Of a DNA stretch of 64,000 nucleotides, positions 1-12,827 are shown in pieces. Origin of the DNA: Timema cristinae (taxonomy: Eukaryota; Arthropoda; Insecta; Phasmatodea; Timematidae). The position numbers were made by a program, and so were the translations under genes. The notes beneath the pieces were generated by a model that did not search any database, was not told where the DNA came from, and saw nothing but the letters and a program-made list of their open reading frames with translations. Each line of letters starts with the position of its first letter. The first letter of the stretch is position 1. The stretch is taken from contig JBCFYV010000012.1 of assembly GCA_039000515.1 (NCBI GenBank), positions 91,951,588 to 92,015,587 on the forward strand. The letters run 5' to 3'.

Positions 1-297
1 GTTGTTTTAGTTGGACAGTATAAAAATAGAGGAATTTAAGTCAAAGGCTTGGCATACCGACTTTACAGCCCTGATTGGAAGGACTTGTTGCACAATCAGT
101 TCAAATGCTTGGGTTTCATTTTAGTGAACAGTTTGTTTTCATATAGTCAAAATTTATTGACTATATTATGCTCATTTTCATACATTAGGTTTGTTACATA
201 AATCCTGATCACACACTCTGTTTCTTTAAGTTGCGTGAACATTAAGTGAATGCTACATTAGGCCTATATGAATGTTAAGTTGATCGTAGTCCCTGCA
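1..297. mobile_element. Harbinger-like MITE, right-hand part
   Basis: The end of this block, when reversed, begins TGCAGGGACTACGATCAACTT and matches the terminal repeats of the elements at 14789-15306 and 48247-53974. The body (stretches near 120-150 and 200-250) also aligns with 15165-15270, including the run before the shared CACACACT. The left end lies outside the window. Non-coding. Confidence 0.6.
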
Positions 298-700
298 TCA
301 AATTGATAGTTTATCATATAGTATAACGAAAAGGGAATAAGATATAATCCATATTTTTACACAAGTGGGCTTAATATAGTTAGTGTAAACAGGCTACCTC
401 AAATTAATTGTAGTAATTTATCATGAAATGGCTATAACATAATATATTCAACTTTTATAATGAGGGTTTAATAAAGTGAATGTACCTAGGCTTTTTGAAA
501 TTAATATTGATGTTCATATATCATGAAAAGAAAATCAAATTACAGCCTATTTTATATTTTTACTACTGTATGTAGGTACACTAACTATATTAAGCCCTCT
601 TGTAAAAAATTAAAATAGGCTTTAAGGTTTAAGATGAAAGATTAAATATCTTTATAAATGTAGCTTCAAATAAACAAGAAAGTGTCAACTATATGCATAC
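298..700. other. AT-rich stretch, no gene seen
   Basis: This is the beginning of the KCTD intron downstream of the 701-1011 exon in the minus direction. It is AT-rich with no convincing exon and no recognisable repeat boundary. Confidence 0.5.
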
Positions 701-2664
701 ATGGTGGAGGAAGGTATCCATAAAATAACACATCCCCGCAAGATGATTGTCCAAGGTCTTCACAGAGCATGAGCCTTTTCACAAGTGGTGTGATTCCATA
801 AAACTCTGCTTCGTGGCGAAAAGCTCGAATGTCTACACTCAAGTCTATGTCTCTTGTCCTCAGATAGTTGAGGATTGTAGCGAACATTTTTGGGTCACGA
901 TCAATGAAGATGGCCCCCATCTCATCCCTTAAACTTGACATTCTGCCACTCAAAAGGGCTGTGAAAAATGAGTTGGGGACCCACATCAAAGTCTGCCGAG
1001 AAGTAGAAAACCTTTTGAAACAAAAAACAATACAAAATACAGTAAACTGGCCCAGACACTTAATTGGTAATAAACTTTAGGTCTATTAACTTAAAATAAA
1101 CAGCCTGTCTAATTCCATTAAAACCTGTTAGTGATAGTAAATAGGGGTACATCCCACCTACGATAGGAGTGTAGGTAAGTGATCACTAGCAGAAGGTTCT
1201 TTATTTCAAACATCGGTTGGAATTAACTAATGTAAACCTATTTGAAGATAATTATTTGCTACGTAATACTAAAACATCAACAGAAAGTGTTATCTAATGA
1301 ATCTAATAATAGGGGCTTCCGTAATAATGAATATATTTTAGGCCTATAATTGGCTTTTTCATGACTAAGGTAAAGAACAATAAACACAAATAAAACCACT
1401 AACTTCTGTAAGTTATTTGTTTCGCAGTTCTGGCCACAATAGATAATAGTAGAGGCCTACAAGATATAGTAAATTAAAAAGTATTGTCTTAAAACTTGTA
1501 TCTTCTTATAACACTGGCCACCAAAATAAAAATTGTTTTATAACTTATAGGGGAGAGCACCATACAAAATATTAGTTTAAAAAAATTGTTTTTTTTTTAA
1601 ATTTTATAAACATGTGTGCATGAACAAAGTCAAAAACATTTTATAACTTCATCAACAACCCTAATTTCATCCGGTACGCCATGTTATCATTTGAAGAAAA
1701 GGCCGCCTTTTATAATCTCTCATTTTAGCATTTAAAGTGAGCTAGACACACCACTTTAAAAAAAATCCAAATAGTTATTTCACTAATTTCATAGTGTAAA
1801 AATGTTTACAAATAGAAAAAATGATCAAAAATGACTGGTTTGTTATAAAAGATTTGATGCCAAAGGTGACAATAACTCAACACGTGATCTTGAAAATCAT
1901 ATGGTTTGACAAACGGATACAAGCATAGATGGTAACTTTTGCTGTCACTTACCTAGGCCTATACCCCTATGGTAGATGGACTTTAAGCGTGATGAAATTC
2001 AAAAAAGTTTAAATTATTAATTCTATTCAATAATAGCATGGACCTATAGTGTTTATGCAATGAATCTTTATTGCTTACATATAACTCTAGTTTACAATTG
2101 GTTAATATTTTATTTGGTAGCCTATTAATTAAGAATATCTATCAGGATGCTATTCTCACAGATGTTTATGGATCGTTCTGTAGCTTTCTTTAGATGTAGT
2201 TTGCAGTCTATCATCTATTGATATGATTTTTCCTAGTCTATATACAAAATATCACTCACTTTTGTTTATTGTTTCAATTCATAAGTATTTTTATTTATAA
2301 TGGAATGTTAGGTTATCAAGTTGTCTAAGCTATAAAAAAAATCGCGTTTGAATGTGTTTTAAATACCTTTTACAAAATTTGGTGTAATACTATTTACTGA
2401 GAAACAAGCTAATAGATTATTCAAATAAACAAGAATAAATATTAGCAATGTGAGCATATGTTGTTATAAAAATTAAATTTCGACATGGTAAAATGAGAAT
2501 TAAAAAAAGACTCACAAATAAATACCCTGGGTTTAATTTATTTACTAAAACCAAAACTTTGTAATCAATATTGTATAACAAGGTTTGTTGTATGAATCTC
2601 ACCTTGTACCTCCAACATTAAGATGAACTATATCACCATTATGATTTTGATGAAAAGCTGCCAT
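701..2664 (-). CDS. KCTD3/SHKBP1-like BTB (T1) domain protein, first two coding exons
   Basis: Partial gene on the minus strand. Coding exon 1 is 2664..2603 (ATG plus 62 nt, ending in phase 2 at a GTGAGA donor). Exon 2 is 1011..701 (after a CAAAAG acceptor, ending at a GTATGC donor). Joined, they encode an N-terminus with LNVGGTR followed directly by RFSTSRQTL, then [25 protein letters not shown] and SSCG.VLF.GYLPPP. These are the hallmarks of the potassium-channel T1-like BTB domain in the KCTD3/SHKBP1 subfamily. In family members WD-like repeats follow; those exons would lie left of the window. Family knowledge: KCTD3 modulates HCN channels, and SHKBP1 binds SH3KBP1 and affects receptor trafficking. 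Which of the two paralogue functions applies in an insect cannot be told. The exon phases match perfectly, so the gene looks intact. The donor at 700/699 is the less certain boundary. Confidence 0.88.
1147..1978. mobile_element. Candidate MITE in the KCTD intron
   Basis: Imperfect inverted repeats bound this stretch. The left arm has ATAGGAGT then GTAGGTAAGTGATC. The right arm, reversed, has ATAGGGGT then CTAGGTAAGTGACAG. The interior is AT-rich and non-coding. No clear target duplication was seen, so the ends are approximate. Confidence 0.35.
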
Positions 2665-3360
2665 CACATAAATCAATTTGAAATTAACACTTTTCAAACG
2701 ATACTTTATAAGATAACCATTAAGAGGCAGTCTGTAATCTAATTATATATCCATTTTGACACAAGTAAACTAAAACTATTGTAATCACAGCACAAAACAG
2801 TGCTGCCAGTCCTTAGAAAAATATTTCGTGAGATTAGAATGAAAAATATCATGAGATTTAATAAAAATTTCAGGAGTGTTTTGATAACTCACACAAAATC
2901 AAATAATACACTAAATCTAATAAAAATGTTCTATGCAAAAGTGACAAGAAAAAATTTAAAATAGTTATTGCACTCACTAACTCCTTTAATATTAATGATG
3001 GCAGCAGGGTTGCCAAGCTACTTTTCTAGGTCAAATTTTCAAAATCTGTTGTTGTTTTTCAGCTTTGTTGACATCAGAGAATTGATTTGTCTTATTTGGC
3101 CCTTTCTTGTCATTTTTTAGAATAATTACAAGAAAAGTATTTTTGCTAAAAAGTATGGCAATTCAAAAACATCTTATAAAAATCGGTATAAGTTATTTGT
3201 AGAATAATAAAACTGGACACTAGAAAGCAATACTAAAAATATTATTTAAAGTTAGTCAACTGTCCACAGTAATATTCTTAACTTCATGATAAATATGTTT
3301 TAATACTGTAATTGTAATGTTTCACTAAGTAAAGGATTATCCTACATATCAGTCGTTGTT
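2665..3360. other. Intergenic, upstream of the KCTD gene
   Basis: AT-rich sequence between the KCTD start codon (minus strand) and the LINE relic. It should contain the KCTD promoter and 5' UTR, but no TATA, Inr or other element could be assigned with confidence. Confidence 0.4.
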
Positions 3361-3381
3361 TGGCATCGGTGGTGGACGGAC

Positions 3382-5835
3382 GTGTTTTCTGATGTATTAT
3401 CAGTTTTGTTGGATACGATGGATTCCGGTGACGAGTGTAATCTTGATTCGGCTATGACAAAACTATATTCAAATATTCGACAAAATTCTCAAACTAGTGT
3501 CATAGGTTTAAAATCGGGTCGTTCAAGATCACCATCTAATAATCAAATTATGAAGAAACCGAAATCTAGTGTAGGGTGTGTTGCGGTCAAACTAACGGGA
3601 CAGGCGTCAGTAAAAATTCCCAAAGTAGCTAATGCTAAGGAGAGTAAAATTGGGACAATTGCGTCAGATGACAGTATAGCAGTCGAAATAGAGGATTTAA
3701 TTAATTATTCTAATCCAGGGTGATACAAAATTACATTTTCAAATACATCGGAATTAAACATTCAGAATTAAGATCCAATGCAAATAGGAAAGGGATTATA
3801 TCCTAGGTATAAGAGCGTTGCTAGAATTTTTCAGCAGGGAAAAACCGAATTGTTTTGGAATTGTTATGTATTAAGGAAGCTGATAGTCTTATGGGAGATA
3901 GGTAACGGCATGATCTTTTGAAGGTCTCGGTTGACAGGGTGGGTCATAATGAACATCGAATTGGAGTTATTCATAACATTCCACTCGAGTTTTGGAGGAA
4001 TTTATTAAGGAATAGTTAGATAGAGAACGTGACTCTTCAATATTGTAGGTATGACGTTTCAATAGGCGCAATCCTGATACACCTGAGCGGTTTGATCCCT
4101 CTGGTACAATAGCAGTGACTTTCGTGAGTAAAATGCTACCGTCTTATGTTGTCATGTGTTTTTATAGGGTGGAGATCAAACCTTATGTTTATCCAGTGAC
4201 GCGATGTCACAATTGTTTACTGTAAAGTGGGCAGGGTTTTAGGCCCTTAGCTCTCAACCATTTCATTTATAAAATCATATTAGTTTGCCAAGGTTTACAT
4301 ATTAATACACTCAAGATACTGAGAATACTAAACTGATAAATACATTGTTCATTTCATCTAGGCCTAATTTAATTCACTTTATTACTATCAAATGACTAAT
4401 TATAATAAAGTGTGGGTTTTTATGATGATTATAAGTTATGTACATCATAACCAAAGTTGTAAGCAATAAATGTTTTAAATTTCAATTCCTTAACTTCATT
4501 TTCAGACCTTTAAACTTTAAATCTAATAGTGTTTCATTGTTCAAAGACTTTGTTGAAAATATTAGCCATCCAAATTTATTACTTTTACTTTTCATTTTAA
4601 GCATCGTGCAATGGATTAATAACTGAACCCGGAAGCTGGGAGATGCACCTGCGGCTTGCACGTGTGGTCTTTCAGTGGGGTGGGAGGTTTTGGGTAGGAC
4701 TCCTGGCCAATCAGCACAGTCGGTTAAGCGTCTCTTTTTGACCCTATATGGAGGGAAGCGTCTAGAGACGCAACACTGGCTGGTTAGCACGCAAAGAGTA
4801 AAGACCTCTACTCACTCTAAACTTATCATAGCGGGTAGTGATCCTTTCGGGATGGGGGAAAGTAGAAGTAGCCCAGGTGGCTAACTAATTATCTTAGCAA
4901 TGTCACAACTAATTCGTGTTTCAAAATTAAATATACGTGGTACTAAAGTGTAATATTATTGAGTAAAATAAAACTTCCAATGCTACACTACATAATAGTT
5001 CTTTTATCGGCTGTGTACCTCTACCCCCACTATTATATATAAATAACCCCAAGATTGCTCTACCCAAACAACTGACTGCCGTGGAAACTTTTTATGAAGA
5101 TCAGCTGTTGACAGCCGTTCAAGACACGCTGTTTGAGGCGACTAGGTACATTACGTTTTGCACATCTCGCTGTCAACTATCGTAGTGGGGGGTATAGTTG
5201 AGCAAAGTGTAGAGGTGTCATCTAATAGAAGAATGTCTACAAGGAACCCCAAAAGGTGTTCATTGTGAGGGGCTTATTTGGCGACCGACCGAACGTGTCC
5301 CGAGTGGATGCGACAGCGTCAAATTAAATGTACATTGGCTCGTTGCAATTTGTCTTACTGGGAGGCTGGTCAGGATGTGGAACGCAATTCTCCCTACAAG
5401 TCGTACTATGCAACCAGGTGGGCCCGATTTGACATGGACAATTCTCAATTCCCAAATATGCCAATACGGCCAAGCAATGTAACGTCCTATGGGGCGACGC
5501 TTTCGAGTACCCCGGCATAAGTTGTAGGGGATATGGACGTGGATTCGTCAGGAAGCTCTATCGAAGGAACATTAGATGATATAATAAGTAAGGGGGTGGA
5601 ACCGATGGTTTCTAAAATGGTGTCGCTCCTAGTAACCTGGCTTTCTCAGTTCCAGGGGAGTTATATCTGCCAAGTTTAATGGCAACAATAACAAGGAAAA
5701 TACAAAAGTTGTTAAGGGGTGTGCGACGCTTTAATAGACATAATCGTAGATCTGCCAGGACAAATAAGGTAGTGGTGTCCAAGATAACCTTGTCTGAGTT
5801 AGGTATATTTTTGTTTTGTAGTTAGTTATTTAAAT
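3382..5835 (+). mobile_element. Degenerate non-LTR retrotransposon, ORF1 (gag-like)
   Basis: An opening frame of 113 codons from 3382 is rich in Ser, Lys and Arg. It is followed by a broken continuation with many stops. Remnants of zinc-knuckle sequence are visible near 4195-4225 (RCHNC) and again near 5250-5300 (RCSL then RTCPEW). About 1 kb between roughly 4240 and 5220 does not fit the gag reading and looks inserted; it includes a GC-richer stretch at 4620-4880. The gag frame leads into the endonuclease start at 5836. ORF1 proteins of this kind bind the element's RNA. The copy is clearly dead. Confidence 0.6.
4240..5220. other. Unclassified sequence interrupting the LINE ORF1
   Basis: This block separates two parts of the gag-like relic. 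4240-4620 is AT-rich. 4620-4880 is distinctly GC-richer with no coding sense and looks like part of another repeat. 4880-5220 is non-coding. No target duplication was recognised. Confidence 0.35.
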
Positions 5836-6480
5836 ATGATACAATGGAATTCTAAAAGCATCAGGAACAAAAGGTGGGCCTTGAGTAATTAATTTTTTCT
5901 CGCGATATCCATATAGTAGCGTTAAGTGAAACTTGGCTCAGGTACCAGGATTATATTATTATAAATAAATTTATACTTTTAGGTCAGATATACCTGCCCG
6001 AGCGGGAGGTGTTGCACTGTTAATTAGGTCTGACATTCAATCTGTTGAAATAACATCAGGCAATTTTCAATATCCTTGGGAATTTGTAGGGCTAAAAATA
6101 TTTTCCGCAGGTAGGATATTTTCAGTTATATCCTTATACAACCCTACGCCGAATAATTTCGATAATAATTTATGGGAACAATTTGTTGGGGTCTACCGTC
6201 CCCAGTTATTATCTGTGCTGACATGAATGCGAACCATGTGTTGTGGGGTCCCCTTACATAGATCGTTGTGGGATAAAGATTCATGAAACTTTAGCGATGC
6301 TTCCTCTTGTTGTATTAAATACAGGGAAGTTTACGTGACTTAACAGACCTCCATATCGTAACACGTGCCCAGATGTGGTTTTTTTTTTGCATCCCTTAAT
6401 TTTACACTTTTACACCATACTTAACTTGCGATACGATTGGTGACTCCATAGGTAATGATCATGTAATAATGTTACAAAAA
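5836..6480 (+). pseudogene. LINE ORF2 N-terminus, APE-type endonuclease relic
   Basis: The reading starts MIQWNSKSIRNKR, the usual beginning of the endonuclease domain in Jockey-type elements. Through frameshifts it continues with ALSETWL, then VALLIRSD, ISLYNPTP and a remnant of the DMNANH..WG motif near 6220-6250, and ends near 6470 with a decayed IGNDHVIML. The endonuclease nicks the target DNA to prime reverse transcription. There are at least three frameshifts or stops. The RT domain of this copy does not follow directly. Confidence 0.7.
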
Positions 6481-7490
6481 TAAGAACAACAAGCTCAATC
6501 AAAAGGGAGAACACTCATCCTCTGCCTTGTTGAACATAAACACTGGAGCACATGTGCTGTGACCTTCTATCCTTATAATTCAATCCCACTGACTAAATGG
6601 AGGTATGACTGACGGTCCATTCGTGAAGGAAGCCCCACCCAGAAACAAACGAGTGACGGCAACATCACCAGTTTAGTTTCTGTTTCCACCGCCTGGATGG
6701 TTCCAGGAGTTCCTACGAGCTCCTAGAGTCACCGCAATCCTTCCTTAGCGTTGCTTGTCTCCCCTCCTCCACTCCATGTTTCCCCTCCCTTTTTCCCTCT
6801 CTCTGTGTGCATGTCATGCATTTGTGTCGGCTATATATTGCGATGATTCTTTTACATGGTTACTCATTATATAACTAGCCTACTAGGTGAGAGCGGCAAT
6901 TGAGCTTGGACTTAATTATATTCTTCAAATTCTCTTTTGATTATATTATGGGGAATGGTTGATTCGCAACCACGTATCCTTTTGTATTTTTCCTGCTAGG
7001 GAACCTTCCGTTCTCCTATCGAACGTAACTTATATTTCACCGCTTGGTGGCTTACGTCTATTTGCGCTCTGGCCGACTGTCTGATTAGCAGTTGATGTTT
7101 GTTGTGAATATTTTGAGTATTTTTACTTAGACAGTTTAAATTAACATATGGTTATGTGGGGAACGAGCACTTTAACTTTGAGATATGTGCTTTATTTTAA
7201 CTTTTTTTAACTTATGAGTTTATATTATATGTATTTGAATGTGTTATCTATATATGTGACGTATATATTTTAATATGTTCTTAACTTTTTTGATATAATG
7301 ATGGAAATTTAGTGAAGTTCTCAAAATTGTCAATTCATTCTAAATTTATATTACTTATTCCGGTGTGTTTTATATCTTTTATACTAGTTGATCTTTGGAC
7401 TTTATATTAAACTCTAATTTTCAAATTCTTTTTCTCCATTGAATTCTATTATCACATTTAATTACAAATAGTGTTCGTTATTCACCTAGG
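6481..7490. other. Unassigned stretch between two LINE relics
   Basis: 6500-7080 is GC-richer (a CT-rich run at 6760-6805) and may belong to a 5' UTR or LTR of an element, but no terminal repeats were found. 7080-7490 is AT-rich. No host gene is visible. Confidence 0.35.
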
Positions 7491-9270
7491 TGTGGTTGGG
7501 CGAACAGAGAGCTGTTGGAAATGCTTAAATTACGTGACAAAACATATAAACTAGGTCAATTTCCGGAACAGCTGAAAATCAAAAAGTATTCCTGTATATG
7601 AGGGTGGCACTTTGAAATGTGATCCATCAAACTACAGTCCTATCTCACTTATTACCTCCATATAAATAATATTAGAATAAATAATGAAAGTTAGATTACT
7701 TAATCTTTAGATACAATAAATTTGTTCAAACACCCCCAATATGGATTTAGGGGGAAATCTGAAACACTAGTTGCGGCTTTTGAATTGATTGACCAAATAC
7801 AAAATACATTTGATGACAATATCAAGCTATCTGGAGCTTTATTTATTTATTTAAAAAAGCATTTGACACTCTCAACCATGAAATTCTATTATACAAGCTG
7901 TCTAAAATAGGAATAAGAGGAGAAGCTCTTGAGTGGTTTAAGAGCTATAGTACTAACAGAAATCAATACACTTACATAAACAATCACGAAAGCAGTGTAC
8001 GTGGTGTAACATGTGGGGTCCCTCAAGGTTGTACCTGTACTTTTTATTATTTATGTTAACGACATTTTCCATGTAAATTTTCAACGCCACTTACAACTAT
8101 ATGCAGATAAAACAAGTTTTTTTTACATTGGACAACATTTTAAAACTACAGCAGAGAATATTCAAACAGACCTGAAATTGTTATACCATTGGTTAAGAGT
8201 CAATAAACTGTCGTTAAATCTTGAAAAATCTAACTACGTTATTTTTAATAGATCGGGAAGCAAAGTTATAAAGAATATAGATAATTACCAGATAAGCTTT
8301 GTGAATAACGTTCTGAAACAAGTAAGTAAAGCAAAATATCTCGGTCTGACCATTGGCAGCTCACTATTCTGGAGCTCACATATAAGCCATGTCACAAAAA
8401 AAAAAAAAAATTAGGGGGCCAGTTGCGGTGCTAAAAAAAACTCTCCTACAAATTCACTCCTAATGTGTTAGAACCCATCTACTTTGCTCTGGTTAACTCG
8501 CATTTGTCCTACTTAAATGTAATCTGGTGTACTACTTTTAAAAGTCATTTAATAACACTAATAAGACTACAAAACACATTACTAAAAATATTTTTCTGCT
8601 GCCCAGCGGTGAGGACAGCGACATTAAGTTTAAAAGGTTGGGTATTTTAAAATTAAGTGAAGCTATTTTTTGGATACGGTTGTAATGGCACATAAACTTG
8701 AAAACAACCTATTAGTAACTTCAAAATTGGGGATAAGTGAAATTACTTTACAAGAAATCGGAATAATTATTTCCAGAAAAGAGTAAACACCACTACTTTT
8801 GGTTTCTACTCAATAAATATTAAGGGACTAAAATTTTTCAACCTAATACCACAAGAAATAAAGATGAAAAAACTTAATCTTTTTAAAAAGGAAGTTAAAT
8901 ATACATTCTGGAAAATAATTTTGACCAGGTGATATGTGGGTGAAACATTATCTTTAATTTTATAGAAACTGATATTATAATTGGAGCAGAATGTGTATGT
9001 ATACCGTGTGTATGTATACTGTAATTTTTTTTGTAAAGGTTTTTTGTCGTATACTCCTAGTTTAATTGAAGTTTTGTCTTTCATTGGGCTGTATGCATCT
9101 AAAATAATGTGGTTGGGTGAGGACAAATAATTTATACCCTGTAATAGACCTCACTTTCCTTAATGTATGTAACAAGGTAGTGAATGAACCACGCCTACAT
9201 TAGGATGTTTTTATGCGTACGAGCAGATCTCGGCTCTTTTTGTAAACAACTTCTGAATAAATAACTAACT
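7490..9270 (+). mobile_element. Jockey-like non-LTR retrotransposon, RT relic and 3' end
   Basis: The reading begins in the linker before the RT (ELLEMLKLRDKTYK). After a deletion it passes through PSNYSPISLI, then YGFRGKSET, AFDTLNHEI with a frameshift, GVTCGVPQG, IYVNDI and the catalytic block at 8100-8111. It continues to NKLSLNLEKSNYVIF and KYLGLTIG. The catalytic box reads YADK in place of Y/F-ADD, so the enzyme would be inactive even without the stops. After 8800 comes a non-coding 3' UTR ending near 9265 in AATAAATAACTAACTAATAA. The 5' part (ORF1 and endonuclease) is absent. It may or may not be the same family as the relic at 3382-6480. Confidence 0.75.
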
Positions 9271-9826
9271 AATAAAAAAATATAAATTTATTATAATAGC
9301 TATTTTTACTAATGTATTTATTTTTTAAGTTCTTTTAATTAATAAAGGGAAAATTTAGCTCAATTCATGAATAATTATGCTAAACCACTATTAGCTCCAG
9401 CTACAGGCTTTCATTTTTTACTATGTTGTTTACGAGCAATTTTTACTTTTATATTCAATCAATATAACGATTCTTTCATTTAAAAAAAACACAAACTTAT
9501 TCTTAGACATCGTTTCTAACCATTAACACACTGAAATTAAGGAATTATTTCCATCATAGTCTATCTACAATTGAAATACAATTTAATAATAACTTAGCTG
9601 GATGATCATATTTTTAATATCTTTGGTTTACATTGCGAGGGGTCTTTTATATTATAAGTAGCCCGTTTGAGAGATGTTGGCTACACTTTCTATCCGCCAT
9701 TTCCGGAAATTTATAGCAAACTTATCTTTCTTCATTTGGAGAAATATTCCTGTTTTTGTTTTTAAGGAAGAAATAAGTAAAAAAAATCATTGAATTATCG
9801 ACCAGCAATTCATGTAGCTCATTGAA
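9271..9826. other. Upstream region of LSM12
   Basis: AT-rich sequence between the LINE 3' end and the LSM12 start. The promoter and 5' UTR presumably lie here. No individual promoter element is convincing. Confidence 0.35.
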
Positions 9827-10396
9827 ATGGCTATAATGAGTGATTGTTTCAATATTGGAAGTGTCGTCTCTTGTCAAACATGCCACAACAAAATCATCGT
9901 AGGCGAGGTTCTTTCGTTTGATCCTCAAACTAAAATGCTTATATTGAAGAGTTCAGCTTCAAATGGTCGACCATCTCTTAACGATGTTCATATTGTTAAC
10001 CTATCATATGTAAGTGATGTTCAAATTAAGGAAGACGTGAGTAGCCCACTTCAACCATTTCCATCGATAAATTTCCAGAGGTTGAATACAAGATTGCGAA
10101 ATCAAGTCGAAGACAAACGAAGACTTGTTGCTGCCTTGGCAGCTGGCGTTTCTCCAGGAGGACAACAACTTTTCCTCACAATTTCTAAAACTATTTCAGA
10201 TGTGCGCTGGCATGGCTCTAATATCGTGGTGTTTAATTCAGTGACCATAGCACCGCCATACAAACTGGAAAATATTAAAGGTGATGTTGGTAGTAAAGCA
10301 TTCATACATATTAAGAAGATAGTAGAAAAATACTTGAAAGATCAAGTTGTGGATCCAGCAACAGCTAAGAATGGTCTCTCTGCATCATATGTGTAA
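9827..10396 (+). CDS. LSM12: LSM12 homologue
   Basis: Intact single-exon ORF of 189 aa, close to the roughly 190-195 aa of animal LSM12. Residues about 8-70 form the divergent LSm-like domain (IGSVVSCQTCHNK, EVLSFDPQTKMLILK, DVHIVNLSYVSDVQI). Residues about 80-178 form the LSM12-type anticodon-binding-like (AD) domain, with AAGVSPGGQQLF, NIVVFNSVTIAPPYKLEN and the C-terminal KIVEKYLKD. Family knowledge: LSM12 binds RNA-associated partners; in flies it acts with Ataxin-2 to support period translation, and in mammals it has been linked to NAADP-evoked calcium release. The first ATG is used; a second ATG three codons later (MAIM) is possible. An AATAAA hexamer overlaps the stop codon at 10395-10400. 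Absence of introns could mean a genuine one-exon gene or an intact retrocopy. The open frame and conserved motifs favour function. Confidence 0.93.
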   Translation: MAIMSDCFNIGSVVSCQTCHNKIIVGEVLSFDPQTKMLILKSSASNGRPSLNDVHIVNLSYVSDVQIKEDVSSPLQPFPSINFQRLNTRLRNQVEDKRRLVAALAAGVSPGGQQLFLTISKTISDVRWHGSNIVVFNSVTIAPPYKLENIKGDVGSKAFIHIKKIVEKYLKDQVVDPATAKNGLSASYV

Positions 10397-12258
10397 TAAA
10401 AATTTTACAAACAAATTTTGTTGATTGCGGACCTTAATTGGCTTGTGTAGGGTTGCTTTGAGAATTAGCATAGTTGATCTATGCTAGACTTACACCTACA
10501 TTAAGTTATTAGACAATTATGTATCTATTGATTGTCAAGCATATTGAGTTCAATCATAATTAAAGTATGATTCAGTGTTGTATATGGATTTTTTATTTTC
10601 TTCACTATTTATTTTGAAAGCTTTTGTTAAAAAAATCTTAATACAAAAGCACATTAAAATTTCTCTTGGGTGTCTTTAATCTCATTTTCACAGTAAACCT
10701 CTTGACTCTCCTATCAACAAATATTCAAATCTTTTACTCGATAACTATAAAATACAGTAAATCTGGCACTTTGAAGTTATCATTAAACATGTCAATATGA
10801 CTTTTTTTTTAACAAAAGCCTTCATTTCACTTTTAAAACTCTAGATGAATTATGCTAGGAATTTGAAACCCTCAACATTGATGACTTTATTTTTGAAAGA
10901 AGCAACATTTTTCATGTTTGTAGTTCGATTGTTCAAGATTGACCCTCAGTTTGCAGTTCAGTTTTAGTTCACCTACATTTATGCCAGTGATTTATATAAT
11001 TATATAGGCCTATTTATATATATTGGTACAATGATAGTTTATTATTGCTTGGAAATGTGTTAAGCTGGTCCCACACTATTCACATATGTATGTGGCCAAA
11101 TGTTCTGATTTTGTCTGATTGTTCAAAAAGTGAGAGAGATACACAAATGGTAACGCTTCAGTCAAATATTCGTGATTTGAGTAGTTTCACTATGAAATCT
11201 ATTTCTGGACATGAGGCCAAAGAAGCGAATGTTCACCACTAGAGTTGCAGTGAACATTTAGTATGCACATTAGTTTTTCGGTTGTCTAGGTAGTTAGTCC
11301 TTCACTCTTTTTAGTGCATGTGTACACACTGAGCATTGTACTAGTTGTATTATTTGCGCCTATTGTAGAGTAATTGTCAGGTTTTTTTTTACAATGCAAC
11401 AATTCACTAAATAACATAACTGCAGCATCAATCCTAGCGATTTCATCACTTGCATTATCCATTGGTTGCTGACTATTGCTGAAGGGAGTGGAATGTTTTG
11501 GCTGAATATTCAGGGTAGACATTCGCTAGAAGTGTGTGAGGTTCATTGAAGGTGAATATTCATGTAGGTTTCAAGACACAAATTTGGGCAAATATTCAGC
11601 CCAAACATTGGTCCACATTAGCAAATAGTGTGCGACTTGCTTTATAGTTTGATTTAGATAGGAAGCACATTTATTAGTTATAGGTCAAACATTGAAGAGA
11701 AATAATGTAAGTACGAGTTTAGAAAGTGCAAGTTATAAGTAGGCCTGCAATTACTTATTTCTCAACATACAATTATGTTTTAATATCGCATTGAAACAAT
11801 TCTTTGTAAATAATTTCTGGCACACTCTGAGACAAGTGTTTTAGCTAACAGTAGGTTTCAATAAGTAGCAGCTCCAGTACAGAAAACTGAGATTAATGGT
11901 TGGAGAGTTCACTGTGCTGGCCATATGAATTATCTGCAAATATTGGAACTATCATTTTTAACGGCAGGGGCCGTTTGGTCGGTGTAGCTTGCTTTCACCA
12001 TGGAGTTTTGTTGGTGTAGGTCTTGTGAGAGAAACAATCTGACTCGATGCGTTTTCCCCAAATCTATGCTAATGGATATTAAGCTGGGTGGTATAAGCTT
12101 GGAGAAATAAAGTTGGCAATATTGACAATTCACCATTGTAAGATTTGTTGAATTTGAAGAAATGTAGAACCACAACATGGGACAAGTGAGCGGCAACACA
12201 ATCCGACACGAAGTCTGCAGCTTCCTCCCAAGGTGAACTTAAGTTTATATATTTTAAA
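10397..12258. other. Intergenic, no gene seen
   Basis: AT-rich sequence downstream of LSM12. Short open frames at 11045-11242, 11286-11522 and 11930-12199 have no family resemblance. One TAGGCCTA octamer lies at 11005. Confidence 0.45.
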
Positions 12259-12572
12259 CTGACTGATACAGTTTTATTTTTAAATCCATTACTGTTTCCA
12301 GCCTATGGTCTGGGTCAGTTTTTTTTATTCAAGCTATAATGATTATATTTTCCATTACCGGCTTGCTAGGGTTGTTTGTCATAGCTTCATATGACTTATA
12401 ATATATTTTAAGACTAGGACAGGCACAACATCCAGTCCCTGGCTGTTAATTTATCAATGTGAAAGAATAAACTCCACATATCACCAATGATAAATTTTCG
12501 GCCATGATGTGAATTGAACCTTGGAGCCTTAGCTCAGTAGGCAGACACGCTACTGAGCTAAGGTGTCGGAAA
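12259..12572 (-). repeat. SINE type C, minus-strand copy
   Basis: The reverse complement of this block aligns over most of its length with 27402-27650. The head (12525-12560 region) has a tRNA-like CTCAGTAGGCAGACACGCTA and an adjoining B-box-like GTTCAATTC. The body has the shared GGACAGGC, CCAGTCCCTGG and ATTTATCAATGTGAAAG segments. Confidence 0.65.
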
Positions 12573-12827
12573 AGACTGATACAGGGGAATTAAAAATAAT
12601 GATACTCATCATTTATTTTTATGGAATGTTCAACACAAAGGTTATTAATTTAGGAAAGAACTAGGAATTTGGCGCATTCCCTATAAACTACTGTTCCATG
12701 TTATCTTGAAAGAGGGGATGGAAAAAGTAGAGATAAATCACACGTGAAAAACTACCCTGCTGAGATTCAAATCTTAACTTTCCTTCTCACCAACCATTCA
12801 GTCTGTTTCATACTTACAGCAGTCTAG

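Noticed and set aside
3382..9270. One continuous LINE from ORF1 to 3' end
   Set aside because: The endonuclease relic ends near 6480 and about 1 kb of unrelated sequence precedes the RT relic, which begins in the inter-domain linker. Two separate copies fit better, though one rearranged element cannot be ruled out.
12525..12565. tRNA-like CTCAGTAGGCAGACACGCTA as a tRNA gene
   Set aside because: It recurs with a shared body at 27402-27650 and lacks a full cloverleaf, so it is a SINE head.
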